A stretch of DNA of 64,000 bases from Pseudomonas fulva. Lineage in GTDB: Bacteria; Pseudomonadota; Gammaproteobacteria; Pseudomonadales; Pseudomonadaceae. Shown one piece after another: positions 17,501 through 25,147 of this stretch. The stretch is from positions 806,001 to 870,000 of the forward strand of contig NZ_CP082928.1 in NCBI RefSeq assembly GCF_023517795.1, in the 5' to 3' direction. Each line of letters opens with the position of its first letter. The stretch's first letter is position 1. The notes under the pieces are model-generated. The model saw only the letters and a list, made by a program, of their open reading frames with translations. It did not search any database and was not told where the DNA came from. The position numbers and the translations under genes were made by a program.

Positions 17501-18228
17501 CGGTGGCCACGCCGCTGGACCCACGCCACCGTCTGGTGACCACCAAGTACAACCCGGCGCGCACCTGGACCGCCGAGAACTCGGTGGGCATCGGCGGCGC
17601 CTACATGTGCGTGTACGGCATGGAAGGTCCCGGCGGTTACCAGTTCGTCGGTCGCACCCTGCAGATGTGGAACCGCTATCGCGAAGTGGCGGCCTTCGGT
17701 GGCAAACCCTGGCTGCTGCGCTTCTTCGACCAGATCCGCTTCTATCCGGTCAGCGCGGACGAGCTGCTGCGCATCCGCCGCGACTTCCCCCTGGGCCGCT
17801 TCGAGCTGCGCATCGAGGAAAGCGAACTGGCCCTGGCCGACTACCAGCAGTTCCTCACTGACGAAGCCGACGGCATCGCCGCCTTCCGCGATCACCAACG
17901 CACCGCCTTCGCCGCCGAACGCCAGCGCTGGATCGACTCCGGCCAGGCGCATTTCGAGAGCGACGAAGGCGTGGCCGAAGTCACCGAGGACACGCCGCTC
18001 GAGGCTGGCCAACACAGCGTCGACAGCCATATCGCCGGCAACCTCTGGCAGGTGCAGGTCGAGGCAGGCACCGCCGTCGAGGCCGGTGATGTGCTGGTGA
18101 TTCTGGAATCCATGAAAATGGAGATTCCGCTCACCACGCCAGTGGCCGGCATCGTCCGCGAGGTTCGCGTGCAACCGGGCGCCGCGGTACGCGCCGGCCA
18201 ACGGGTGGCCGTTATCGAACAGGCGTAA
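14554..18228 (+). CDS. uca: Biotin-dependent urea/guanidine carboxylase
   Basis: A 1224-residue multidomain carboxylase. An N-terminal biotin carboxylase/ATP-grasp domain (about 1-450, glycine loop GGGGIGMRV) is followed by KipA-like (about 456-760) and KipI-like (about 815-1040) carboxyltransferase domains and a C-terminal biotinyl domain with Lys1188 in ESMKMEIP. The enzyme uses ATP and bicarbonate to carboxylate urea or guanidine. Its operon has a guanidine-I riboswitch and two DUF1989 genes, which points to guanidine. Start ATG 14554, preceded by GGGAG; the frame is open further upstream without coding character. The KipA-KipI linker contains an in-frame REP-like palindrome at 16869-16943. 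No allophanate hydrolase gene or domain follows. Confidence 0.93.
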   Translation: MFGKLLIANRGAIACRILRTLRELDIKGVAVYAEADVASLHIQQADEAFSLGEGPAAQTYLVVEKILDVAKRTGARAIHPGYGFLSENAAFAEACEAAGIAFVGPTPEQLRVFGLKHTARALAKRHGVPMLEGTELLENLDAALAAGEQVGYPVMLKSTAGGGGIGMRVCRSAAELCDAFEAVKRLGQNNFSDSGVFIEKYIQRARHLEVQVFGDGQGEVIALGVRDCSVQRRNQKVLEETPAPNLPAGMNEALCAAAIKLAEAVSYRSAGTVEFVYDSEAERFYFLEVNTRLQVEHGVTEQVWGVDLVRWMIELAAGDLPPLSDLAKALKPSGHAIQARLYAEDPGRDFQPSPGLLTAVQFPKADGKALRIDTWVEAGCEIPPYFDPMIAKLITWAPTREQASAALDKALADSVLYGVECNRNYLRQILSDAPFASGSPWTRCLENLAYQATTFEVLSAGTQTSVQDFPGRIGYWAVGVPPSGPMDSRALRLGNRLLGNDEGAAALEITMSGPLLRFNTDAVIAITGAEIPLSIDGVEQPMNTALLIAAGSTLTLGTIAGAGARSYLSIRGGIQVPDYLGSKSTFTLGQFGGHGGRALRAGDVLHIPALADRQAGNQLPAELYPALPAVREIRVIYGPHGAPEYFTPTYIETFFATAWEVHFNSSRTGVRLIGPKPEWVRESGGEAGLHPSNIHDNPYAIGAVDFTGDMPVILGPDGPSLGGFVCPVTIIEADLWQLGQLKAGDKVRFVAVDIVTARELAKTSASECTTLRGSGFIRDIGVASIAAEAERRPAAPTNATMTPIASELQSPIVLDIGQDDTRLVARLSGDTHLLLEIGQPELDLVLRFRGHALMQALQAKGLDGVIDLTPGIRSLQVHYQPETLALQTLLEIVAGEWDVVCAARDLKVPSRIVHLPLSWDDPACQLAINKYMTTVRKDAPWCPSNLEFIRRINDLENLEEVYRTVFDASYLVMGLGDVYLGAPVATPLDPRHRLVTTKYNPARTWTAENSVGIGGAYMCVYGMEGPGGYQFVGRTLQMWNRYREVAAFGGKPWLLRFFDQIRFYPVSADELLRIRRDFPLGRFELRIEESELALADYQQFLTDEADGIAAFRDHQRTAFAAERQRWIDSGQAHFESDEGVAEVTEDTPLEAGQHSVDSHIAGNLWQVQVEAGTAVEAGDVLVILESMKMEIPLTTPVAGIVREVRVQPGAAVRAGQRVAVIEQA
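16869..16943. repeat. REP-like element inside the carboxylase coding sequence
   Basis: GTGGGAGCGG (16869-16878) and its exact complement CCGCTCCCAC (16934-16943) bound 75 bp with an inner GCGGATTTATCCGC hairpin. It is a multiple of three and is read in frame as about 25 residues of linker (around residue 772-797). The same GTGGGA/TCCCAC ends occur in the intergenic REP at 9092. Confidence 0.75.
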
Positions 18229-18342
18229 GCACCCCGGCCAATGGCAGGCAACACGGGCCGCACGAATGCAATGCTTCGCGCGGCTCGGCTTGCGCCCCGC
18301 CCATTGCCCACCTAGGATTGCCGCATCGTCACAGAAGCCAGC

Positions 18343-19821
18343 ATGATGCCAGCGCCATCAACCAAAACCGCCAGCCCTCGCTCGCTGGTGTTCATCCTGC
18401 TGGTGTTGCTCGCCTGCGGCTTTCTCACCACCTCGCTGCTCAGCTACTACGCCTCGCGCGACAGCATTCGCCAGCACATCGTCGACACCGAGCTGCCGCT
18501 GGCCTCGGACACCATCTACTCGGAAATCCAGAAGGACCTGGTGCGCCCCACGCAGATCGCCTCGATGATGTCGCGCGACACCTTTCTGCGCGACTGGGTG
18601 CTGGCCGGCGAACAGGAGCCGGAGCGCGTGATCCGCTACCTGCGCGAGATTCAGGAGCACTTCGGTATCTTCACCGCCTTCTTCGTTTCCGAACGCAGCC
18701 ACCTCTACTACCAGGCCAAGGGCGTGCTAAAGCACGTACGCGAAGACGAGCCGCGCGACGCCTGGTACCTGCGTGTGCGTGACATGAGCGAGCCCTATGA
18801 GATCAGCCTCGATCCGGACATGGCCAACGAAGATCGGCCGACCTTCTTCATCAACTTCAAGGTATTCGACTATCAGCAGCGCTTTATCGGCGTGGCCGGC
18901 GTCGGCCTCACCGTGGACGCCGTGGTCAAACTGGTGGACGACTACCAGCGGCGCTATGAGCGCAACATCTTCTTCACCGATCGCGCCGGTCGCCTGGTGC
19001 TGACCGGCGTCGAGGGCAGCCCCCATGGCGCCCGCCGCGGGCAGCACCTGAGCGAAGTGCCGGGCCTGGAGAAACTGCTGGCCGTGATGCCGCAGCCGCA
19101 AAGCGGCGACTTCCGCTACGACGAGCATCAGCGCGGCCACTTCACCAACGTGCGCTATATCCCCGAGCTCGACTGGTTCCTGTTCGTCGACAAGCACGAA
19201 GAAAATGCCCTGGCCGGCGTGCGCCACAGCCTGTACATCAACCTGCTGATCTGCCTGGTGATCACCGCCATCGTGCTGACCCTGGTCGGCCTGGTGATCC
19301 GTCGCTACCAAAGCCGCATCGCCGCCCTGGCCATCACCGACAGCCTCACCGCCCTGCCCAACCGGCGTGGCTTCGAGCTGCACGTCGAGCAGGCGCTGCA
19401 CGAGGCGCAGCGCGACAGCAGCCCGCTGTGCGCGGTCATGCTGGATCTGGACGACTTCAAGCAGATCAACGACCGGCACGGCCACCTGGCCGGCGACGAG
19501 GTGCTGCGCGGCTTCGCCAGACAGCTGCGCGCGGCGCTGCGCCAGTCCGACATCCTGTGCCGCTGGGGTGGCGAGGAATTCATCCTGCTGCTCAAGAACA
19601 CCGAGCGTGACGCCGCCCTCGAGCTGGCCGAAAAACTGCGCCGGCGCTGCGCCGAGCAGCGCTACCCGGTCGGCGGCGAGCAGCTGCAGGTCACCGTCAG
19701 CCTGGGCCTGAGCCAATGGCAGCCAGGCGAGACGCTGCACGACCTGCTCGGCCGCACTGACCGCGCCCTGTACCGCGCCAAGCAGGCCGGGCGCAACCGC
19801 GTCTGCGAGGAGCAGCGATGA
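18343..19821 (+). CDS. Membrane-bound diguanylate cyclase with periplasmic Cache-like domain
   Basis: A 492-residue protein: TM1 about 15-37, a periplasmic sensor domain about 38-300 of Cache type (KDLVRPTQIASMMSRDTFLR, then FFINFKVFDYQQRFIGVAGV), TM2 about 303-325 and a GGDEF domain about 330-490. The active site reads RWGGEEF and an inhibitory RxxD site (RQSD) lies five residues before it, so it should make c-di-GMP with product inhibition. No HAMP is evident. Its product could in principle feed the LapD receptor encoded 13 kb away. The stop overlaps the next gene's start by 4 bp. Confidence 0.92.
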   Translation: MMPAPSTKTASPRSLVFILLVLLACGFLTTSLLSYYASRDSIRQHIVDTELPLASDTIYSEIQKDLVRPTQIASMMSRDTFLRDWVLAGEQEPERVIRYLREIQEHFGIFTAFFVSERSHLYYQAKGVLKHVREDEPRDAWYLRVRDMSEPYEISLDPDMANEDRPTFFINFKVFDYQQRFIGVAGVGLTVDAVVKLVDDYQRRYERNIFFTDRAGRLVLTGVEGSPHGARRGQHLSEVPGLEKLLAVMPQPQSGDFRYDEHQRGHFTNVRYIPELDWFLFVDKHEENALAGVRHSLYINLLICLVITAIVLTLVGLVIRRYQSRIAALAITDSLTALPNRRGFELHVEQALHEAQRDSSPLCAVMLDLDDFKQINDRHGHLAGDEVLRGFARQLRAALRQSDILCRWGGEEFILLLKNTERDAALELAEKLRRRCAEQRYPVGGEQLQVTVSLGLSQWQPGETLHDLLGRTDRALYRAKQAGRNRVCEEQR

Positions 19822-20024
19822 CCGTCGAACGCTGCCCGCTATGCGGCAAGGCCAACCGGTGCGTGATCGCCGCAGGCCGCAGCGACGCGCCCTGCTGGTG
19901 CTTCGAGGCGCAGATCGACCCCGCCGCCCTGGAGCGTCTGACGCCCGAACAGCGTGACCAGGCCTGCCTGTGCCCGGCCTGCGCGGGCGCCGTACACACC
20001 ATTGAGCCCCGCGAGCCCGACTGA
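19818..20024 (+). CDS. Small cysteine-rich CWC-family protein
   Basis: A 68-residue protein with eight cysteines, including CPLCGKANRC, CWCF and CLCPAC, the pattern of the Cys_rich_CWC family, probably zinc binding. The ATG overlaps the diguanylate cyclase stop (ATGA) and the pseudouridine synthase gene starts 3 bp after its stop, so all three form one unit. Such genes often accompany RsuA-family synthases. Function unknown. Confidence 0.85.
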   Translation: MTVERCPLCGKANRCVIAAGRSDAPCWCFEAQIDPAALERLTPEQRDQACLCPACAGAVHTIEPREPD

Positions 20025-20027
20025 ACC

Positions 20028-20720
20028 ATGCGCCTGGATCGCTTCCTGAGTAACTTCCCCCGCTTCAGCCGCCAGGACAGCCGCCTGCTGATCAGCGCCG
20101 GTCGCCTGCGCGTGGACGGCGAGATCATCGTCGATCCGCGCTTCGATATCCGCGACTTCCAACGCGTGGAGCTGGACGACGAACTGCTGCAGGCCGGGCG
20201 CAGCGCGCGTTACTGGATGCTGCACAAACCGGTCGGCGTGGTCAGTGCCACCGAGCACGACGAACACCGCACCGTGCTCGATCTGCTCGACGAGCCCGAC
20301 AAGCACGAACTGCACCTGGCCGGGCGCCTGGACCTCAACACCAGCGGCCTGCTGCTGATCACCAACGACGGGCTCTGGTCGCGGCGCATCACCCAGCCGC
20401 AAGCGCGCAAGCCCAAGGTCTACCACGTCACCACCGAGCAGCCGATCACCAAGGACTACGCCGAGGTCTTCGCCCGTGGCCTGTACTTCGCCTTCGAGGA
20501 CCTCACCACCCTGCCCGCCGAGCTCGAGTTGCTGGACAGTCACCACGCCCGGCTGACCCTGTTCGAAGGCCGCTACCATCAGGTCAAGCGCATGTTCGGC
20601 CACTTCCGCAACCGCGTCGTCGCCCTGCACCGCGAACGCATGGGCGAGATCGTCCTCGACCCGCAATTGGCGCCCGGCCAGTACCGCGCCCTGACCGCCG
20701 CGGAAATCGCCAGCATCTGA
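20028..20720 (+). CDS. rsuA: RsuA-family 16S rRNA pseudouridine synthase
   Basis: A 230-residue enzyme with an N-terminal S4 RNA-binding domain (MRLDRFLSNF, about 1-55) and a pseudouridine synthase domain whose catalytic Asp102 lies in GRLDLNTSG. RsuA makes pseudouridine 516 in 16S rRNA. Length and domain order fit RsuA better than RluB/E/F, but subfamily assignment from motifs alone is not certain. Last gene of the cyclase-CWC-synthase run. Confidence 0.85.
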   Translation: MRLDRFLSNFPRFSRQDSRLLISAGRLRVDGEIIVDPRFDIRDFQRVELDDELLQAGRSARYWMLHKPVGVVSATEHDEHRTVLDLLDEPDKHELHLAGRLDLNTSGLLLITNDGLWSRRITQPQARKPKVYHVTTEQPITKDYAEVFARGLYFAFEDLTTLPAELELLDSHHARLTLFEGRYHQVKRMFGHFRNRVVALHRERMGEIVLDPQLAPGQYRALTAAEIASI

Positions 20721-21059
20721 GCCGACAGGCGGTCGTGCACAACCCTTTCAGCTCTCTTGCCAGCCCTTTTGGCCACTGCTTAACTCGAAAAGGATGTCGC
20801 CATGCCGCTCCATAGCGGCAGGCGAATCGAGGCCGCCGCCAAGTGGCCTGCATGACCCGCGAAAGGGCTCCTGCCTGGTAAGAGAACGCGCGCCCAGCCG
20901 TTCCCTTACAGCCCTGAAACCTGCGTTAACCATCCAATCACAAGATCCTCCAGCCTGACATCGCCTTGTCATGTCCAGGCGTTTTCCTAGCTATCCGACT
21001 TGCCCGGTTTTTGGTTCGCCGTCAGCCGCGTTCATCTTTTGCGCCAGGAGGAAATACAT
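20721..21059. other. Intergenic region upstream of phaG
   Basis: No gene is supported. It should hold the phaG promoter; I see no strong -35/-10 or -24/-12 match. A TCGCCATGCCGCTCCATAGC stretch (20796-20815) forms only a weak hairpin. AGGAGG at 21046-21051 is the phaG ribosome binding site. Confidence 0.4.
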
Positions 21060-21938
21060 ATGAAGCCAGCAGTCGCTGTCATCGATGTGCACAGGACGTA
21101 CAGGGTACACACGGAGTTTCACGCCACCCCCTCGGCCCAGAAGACCATCATCCTGGTCAACGGCTCGCTGGCGACCACCGCCTCCTTCGCGCAGACGGTC
21201 AAATACCTCGGCACCCGCTTCAACGTAGTGCTCTTCGACCAGCCCTACGCCGGCCAGTCCCGGCAGCACAACCGCAACGACCACTGCATCAGCAAGGAAG
21301 ACGAAGCGGCGATCCTGCTCGACCTGATCGATCACTATCAGGCCCGGTACGTGATGTCGTTCTCCTGGGGCGGGGTGGCTACCATGCTCGCCCTGGCCAA
21401 GCGCCCACCTACCCTGGAAAAGGCCATCTTTGCCTCGTTCTCGCCGATTCTCAACGAGCCGATGCTCGACTACCTGGGCCGCGCCCTGGTGTGCCTCAAC
21501 CAGGAAGACGGCGACAAGGTCGGCCGCCTGATCAACGACACCATCGGCAAGCACCTGCCCTCGCTGTTCAAACGCTACAACCACAAACACACCAGCCGCC
21601 TGAGCGGCCACGAATACCGGCAGATGAACGCCCACGTGCAGCAGGTGCTGCGCATGGAAGCCCACTGCCATCTGGACTGCCTGAGCGATATCGACATCCC
21701 GCTGCTGTTCATCAACGGCGAATTCGACGAATACACCTCCGCCGCCGACGCCCGCCTGATGGCCCAACACATCAACGACTGCCACTTCGCCACGGTCAGC
21801 AACGCCGGCCACTTCATCGACATGGAACACAAAGGCGCCTGGCTGCAGACCCAGAATGCCCTGCTGGGCTTCTTGCAACACAACACCACGGGCAAACGCT
21901 TCACCGTGCACCCCGGCCTGCACGCCATGGCCGTATGA
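21060..21938 (+). CDS. phaG: PhaG, 3-hydroxyacyl-ACP:CoA transacylase / thioesterase
   Basis: A 292-residue alpha/beta hydrolase-fold enzyme. NGSLATTASFAQTV and VVLFDQPYAGQSRQHN match PhaG/RhlA, with nucleophile Ser102 in SFSWGG, acid Asp in NGEFDEYTS and His in NAGHFIDME. The closeness to PhaG (MSFSWGG, NDTIGKHLPSLFKR) is greater than to RhlA. PhaG diverts (R)-3-hydroxyacyl chains from fatty acid synthesis to medium-chain polyhydroxyalkanoate. No rhlB follows, which also favours phaG. The ATG at 21060 has AGGAGG 8 bp upstream. Confidence 0.9.
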   Translation: MKPAVAVIDVHRTYRVHTEFHATPSAQKTIILVNGSLATTASFAQTVKYLGTRFNVVLFDQPYAGQSRQHNRNDHCISKEDEAAILLDLIDHYQARYVMSFSWGGVATMLALAKRPPTLEKAIFASFSPILNEPMLDYLGRALVCLNQEDGDKVGRLINDTIGKHLPSLFKRYNHKHTSRLSGHEYRQMNAHVQQVLRMEAHCHLDCLSDIDIPLLFINGEFDEYTSAADARLMAQHINDCHFATVSNAGHFIDMEHKGAWLQTQNALLGFLQHNTTGKRFTVHPGLHAMAV

Positions 21939-22033
21939 CGCGCCTCAGAACAACCCGCATTGCCCCGGCCAATCACCACCAGGCAACGCGGGCTTCATTT
22001 CGCCGGCGGATTCGGGTATAAAGGCGCCCTCAA

Positions 22034-22107
22034 GCGGGCTTCGTATAATGGCATTACCTGAGCTTCCCAAGCTCATGACGAGGGTTCGATTCCCTTAGCC
22101 CGCTCCA
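22034..22107 (+). tRNA. tRNA-Gly (CCC anticodon)
   Basis: A 74-nt gene with encoded CCA. The acceptor GCGGGCT (22034-22040) pairs with AGCCCGC (22097-22103), the anticodon loop is TTCCCAA between GAGC and GCTC, and the T arm reads GAGGG-TTCGATT-CCCTT. Its 3' 27 bases are the left attachment repeat of the integrated element. Confidence 0.95.
22081..22107 (+). other. attL: left 27-bp attachment repeat
   Basis: AGGGTTCGATTCCCTTAGCC and the following CGCTCCA (the T arm to CCA of the tRNA) recur exactly at 28637-28663. Insertion at a tRNA 3' end leaves the gene whole on this side. Confidence 0.93.
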
Positions 22108-22120
22108 AATTCGAAGCACT

Positions 22121-22147
22121 AAAGCCCTGTTTTTACAGGGCTTTTTT
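22121..22147 (+). terminator. Rho-independent terminator after tRNA-Gly
   Basis: AAAGCCCTG, loop TTTTTA, CAGGGC and a T6 run lie 14 bp past the tRNA and inside the element, so the element supplies a terminator to replace the one displaced to 28678. Confidence 0.85.
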
Positions 22148-22164
22148 GTGCGCGACGTTTGGGG

Positions 22165-22185
22165 GTGTCGATGAAGTGTCGAAAA
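22165..22185 (+). other. Possible integrase arm-type sites, left end
   Basis: Two GTGTCGA motifs (22165-22171 and 22176-22182, the latter followed by AAA) lie about 60 bp inside attL. A similar GTGTCGAAA...GTCGAAA pair lies at 28527-28546 on the right. The matched placement suggests integrase or excisionase binding sites. Confidence 0.4.
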
Positions 22186-22194
22186 GAAGGCAGT

Positions 22195-22698
22195 TCAACC
22201 CAAGGATAAAGCCGATCGGTAAACGGCAAACGAAACGGTCAAACCGACAAAAACTGGAAGTACAAACTCAATGAACGCTCGCAAGACTGATACAGGCCGA
22301 GTCATTCGGAAAATCGACCTGTTCTTGCGGTAAATATCCTCTTTAAATTTCTCAATATCCGCCTCGTATGCATTGCTCGGTTGCTGACGAAGCTCATCAA
22401 AGAGTTCTTCTCGATCTTTGATGTCATACCGGAGTATCGCCTTGCGCCATGCTATGAAGTCAGACATAGCGTAAGCAATAAATACAGTGGTCAGATATAA
22501 AACCGAGGCCGCGAGGACGTACAAAAAAAATCTCTGGTCTGACGACTGAAACTCGATTCCCAGCGTAGATATCTTCGATGGTATAGCACCGGTCTTCGCC
22601 ATGAAGAACGCCAATACCGACACAGCTAAGAGCAGCCTTCGCTCCTTGCGAGTAACTTCAGATAAAGGATCTGATACCCGCCAATCCTTGACGTCCAC
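22195..22698 (-). CDS. AT-rich membrane protein of unknown function (element cargo)
   Basis: A 167-residue protein with hydrophobic segments about 22-42, 58-80 and 145-162. Between the second and third lies a charged soluble stretch (DIKDREELFDELRQQPSNAY...). GTG start at 22698 with GGGGAAAG upstream. It begins 13 bp after the integrase stop, so it is the last gene of the leftward element operon. Its base composition is lower in GC than rep and int. I do not recognise the family; a superinfection-exclusion or other cargo role is only a guess. Confidence 0.75.
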   Translation of the reverse strand: MDVKDWRVSDPLSEVTRKERRLLLAVSVLAFFMAKTGAIPSKISTLGIEFQSSDQRFFLYVLAASVLYLTTVFIAYAMSDFIAWRKAILRYDIKDREELFDELRQQPSNAYEADIEKFKEDIYRKNRSIFRMTRPVSVLRAFIEFVLPVFVGLTVSFAVYRSALSLG

Positions 22699-22711
22699 TC
22701 AATCTTTCCCC

Positions 22712-23713
22712 TCAATATTGAAAAGCGCCTTCCCCAGCCAAGGGGCTTAGCCTAATTGCATCATGCAGATGCTCAGGCGCCAAGTGCGAATAGCGCATGG
22801 TCATGGCCAACGAGGCATGGCCCAGGATCTCTTTCAGCGTGACGATATGCCCGCCACCCATGATGAAGTGAGCCGCGAAGGTGTGGCGCAGAATGTGGCT
22901 GGCCTGCCCTTTCGGTGGGTTGATCGAGGTCAGGTGCAGCACCTTGCGGAACACGCCCATGCAGTTGGTGAACGGCCCGTGCTTAGCCCAATGTTCCTGG
23001 ATGGCTTGCACCAGCGACGGTGACACCGGCACAGCCCTGACCCGCTTCGACTTGGTATTGGCGAAGGTGATTACACCCGCCCCGATCCTGTGAGGGGTCA
23101 ACGCCTGAGCCTCACCCCATCGAGCGCCGGTAGACAGGCAGATCAGCGCCACCATGTAGGTATGCGGGCCGGTCGTGCGATCGCGCAGGGCGTTGAGAAG
23201 CTCGGTTATCTGCGGCTTGGTCAGGTAGGCCAGGGGGCGTTCCTGCAGGCGGATCGGCTTGATACGGGTGAACGGGCACGGGTAGTCGATCACGTCGAGC
23301 TTATGCAGCTCGTTGTAGACGGACTTGAGGTAGCCCAGGCGATTGTTCGCCGTCTTGCCGGTAACGCCCTTGGCGATCCAGCGGGCACGGGCAGAAGCGA
23401 TCAACGCACCATCGACCTTATGGGCCACCGGGTCACCCATGAACGTGGCCGCAGCCTTGAGGATGGTGAAGCGGCGCAGGCCATCGGACAGGGCCACACC
23501 ATGCAGCTCATACCAGAGTTGCACCAGCTCCGAGAGGCGGCGTTTGTCCTTGGGCTTGGGCGACCAATCGCGGTTATCGACGACCTTGGTTCGGCACGTA
23601 GCTTCAAAGCGCTGGGCTTCGGTCTTGGTCTTGAAGGTCTTGCGGAAGCGCTTGCCCTTGATGGGTTCAACGTCGACCTTCCAACGGCCATCCGGCAATT
23701 GGAATATGGCCAT
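22712..23713 (-). CDS. int: Tyrosine recombinase integrase of the element
   Basis: A 333-residue phage-type integrase. The N-terminal arm-binding/SAM-like region has MAIFQLPDGRWKVDVEPIKG and a core-binding segment about 55-155. Catalytic residues are Arg198 (GARWGEA), His273 and Arg276 (HILRH), His299 (GHASL) and Tyr308 (MRYSH). It catalyses integration and excision at tRNA-Gly(CCC). The ATG at 23713 shares its A with the rep stop (TGATG), so int is translationally coupled to rep; a longer frame to 23731 exists but is less likely. Confidence 0.95.
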   Translation of the reverse strand: MAIFQLPDGRWKVDVEPIKGKRFRKTFKTKTEAQRFEATCRTKVVDNRDWSPKPKDKRRLSELVQLWYELHGVALSDGLRRFTILKAAATFMGDPVAHKVDGALIASARARWIAKGVTGKTANNRLGYLKSVYNELHKLDVIDYPCPFTRIKPIRLQERPLAYLTKPQITELLNALRDRTTGPHTYMVALICLSTGARWGEAQALTPHRIGAGVITFANTKSKRVRAVPVSPSLVQAIQEHWAKHGPFTNCMGVFRKVLHLTSINPPKGQASHILRHTFAAHFIMGGGHIVTLKEILGHASLAMTMRYSHLAPEHLHDAIRLSPLAGEGAFQY

Positions 23714-24993
23714 CAGACGGCCCTGCCCCACCGCACATGCCGCTCCGTGAGCAGATCCCGGATGTGTTTGTAGAGATCATCCTGGGTCATGTCCTTGGCG
23801 GCGTAGTGATCGCGGATGACCGGCCAGCAGTCCCATTGCTGGAGGGTCTTAAACGCCTTTTTTGCGCCCACCTGCTCCCTTGCCAGTAGGCTTACGAAGT
23901 TTCCCAGGAACAGCTCCACGTTCTTGCCGGAGAAGCCACGCGAGGTCTTGTAGTAGCGCTTGTACTCGGTGTCATCGAGCAGCGAATCCACCGGCAGATC
24001 GACGCGCACGTCTTCACGGATCAGCGTCCAGATCGGCTCGAAATACCCAGGACGGGCCAGCAGCTTGAATTGCCTCAAGCCATAGCGCCACAGGCCGTCC
24101 AGATGACCGGCGAAGGCCGCAAACGAGCTGGTATCGATTACCTCATTGGTTTTCAGGTCGACCGAGCCGCTGGCGAACTGCTGGATGACCGAGTGGTGAT
24201 AGCGCAGTTCGACACGCCACACATCGGCGTCAGGGTCGTAGTTGTCCGGGTCCTGGGCGTCGAAGCTGTCGCGGCGCTTCCAGACGCTTTCCCAGTAGTC
24301 GAGTTTGTCTGTAGCGCGGGCCTGTTCGGTCTTGTTGTAGATCGCCAGCTGTACACCACTGGCAGAGCCGAACATGAAGGTTTCGCCGCGGCCGTAGGTG
24401 CTGGATTTGGTCGTCCAGTTGATTTCGTTGATGCCCGAGATATCGCGCTGGTTGCGTGCCCGGCAGTGCATGCGGGCAACCAGATCGACCGGAGGTTTCC
24501 AGCCCTGCAGGTCTAGCGCGAGGTGGACGGCGCACTGGTTGATTTCCAAGTGGCTCAGCACTTCGCCGGCGTACAGATCCAAGCGCTGCTGCAGGCGCTC
24601 AGGCGACAGGGCATCGATGGCATGGGGCGACACTTCGACTTTCAGGTGTGGGCCGATGCTGTCGATCTTCGCGTTGAAGTTCTTCACCAACAGGATGATC
24701 CCCAGGTCGGCATTCTGCAGCTTGTACTGGTAACCAGAGTCCTTGCTGACGCGGCCAGAGTGCCAGGTGCTACCCGCGAACTGCACCATGGTGCCGGGCT
24801 TCTCGAACAGCGCCATGATTTCAGGGCGGATCATGCCCCGATAGAGCTGGCGAACCGTGTCCACCCCGCAACGCAATAAACGAACGCGGGACAGGTCGAC
24901 CATGGCAGTCGTGCCCGGGTCGATGAACAGACGCCCACTGGCATCCTCGCGAGCGAGCATGTCCAGACGCATGAAGTCTTTTGCCTTTGCCAT
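23713..24993 (-). CDS. Replication initiation protein, filamentous phage gene II/X type
   Basis: A 426-residue protein resembling the large Rep proteins of Pf-type filamentous phages (Phage_X / gene II group). Recognisable parts are LKVEVSPHAI, the HLALDLQGW strand, a GRGETFMFGSASGVQLAIYN-K-TEQ block and VELRYHHSVIQQF. These proteins nick the double-strand origin for rolling-circle replication. Its presence means the element probably circularises and replicates. No origin could be pinned down; the gene-free part of 24994-25147 is a candidate region. Ends in a 1-bp stop/start overlap with int. Confidence 0.85.
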   Translation of the reverse strand: MAKAKDFMRLDMLAREDASGRLFIDPGTTAMVDLSRVRLLRCGVDTVRQLYRGMIRPEIMALFEKPGTMVQFAGSTWHSGRVSKDSGYQYKLQNADLGIILLVKNFNAKIDSIGPHLKVEVSPHAIDALSPERLQQRLDLYAGEVLSHLEINQCAVHLALDLQGWKPPVDLVARMHCRARNQRDISGINEINWTTKSSTYGRGETFMFGSASGVQLAIYNKTEQARATDKLDYWESVWKRRDSFDAQDPDNYDPDADVWRVELRYHHSVIQQFASGSVDLKTNEVIDTSSFAAFAGHLDGLWRYGLRQFKLLARPGYFEPIWTLIREDVRVDLPVDSLLDDTEYKRYYKTSRGFSGKNVELFLGNFVSLLAREQVGAKKAFKTLQQWDCWPVIRDHYAAKDMTQDDLYKHIRDLLTERHVRWGRAV

Positions 24994-25147
24994 TTCTATC
25001 TACCTAATGCTGATTAATGCGGAATGTTCACTGTGTTTATCTGACGTGTTACAGGGACGTCAGCGCCTGCGCGGCGGCGCACCCGCGCGCTCGTGCCTCG
25101 CACGCAACCACACCGCCGCGCTCGGCTTGACGTACGCCGCTCCAACC
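24994..25147. other. Gap upstream of rep
   Basis: No convincing gene. It contains GCGCCTGCGCGGCGGCGCACCC... G/C-rich hairpin potential (25070-25100), the sort of sequence expected at a rolling-circle origin, but no defined nick site is recognised. Confidence 0.3.

Noticed and set aside
21060..21938. RhlA of rhamnolipid synthesis
   Set aside because: Sequence blocks match PhaG more closely and no rhlB follows.
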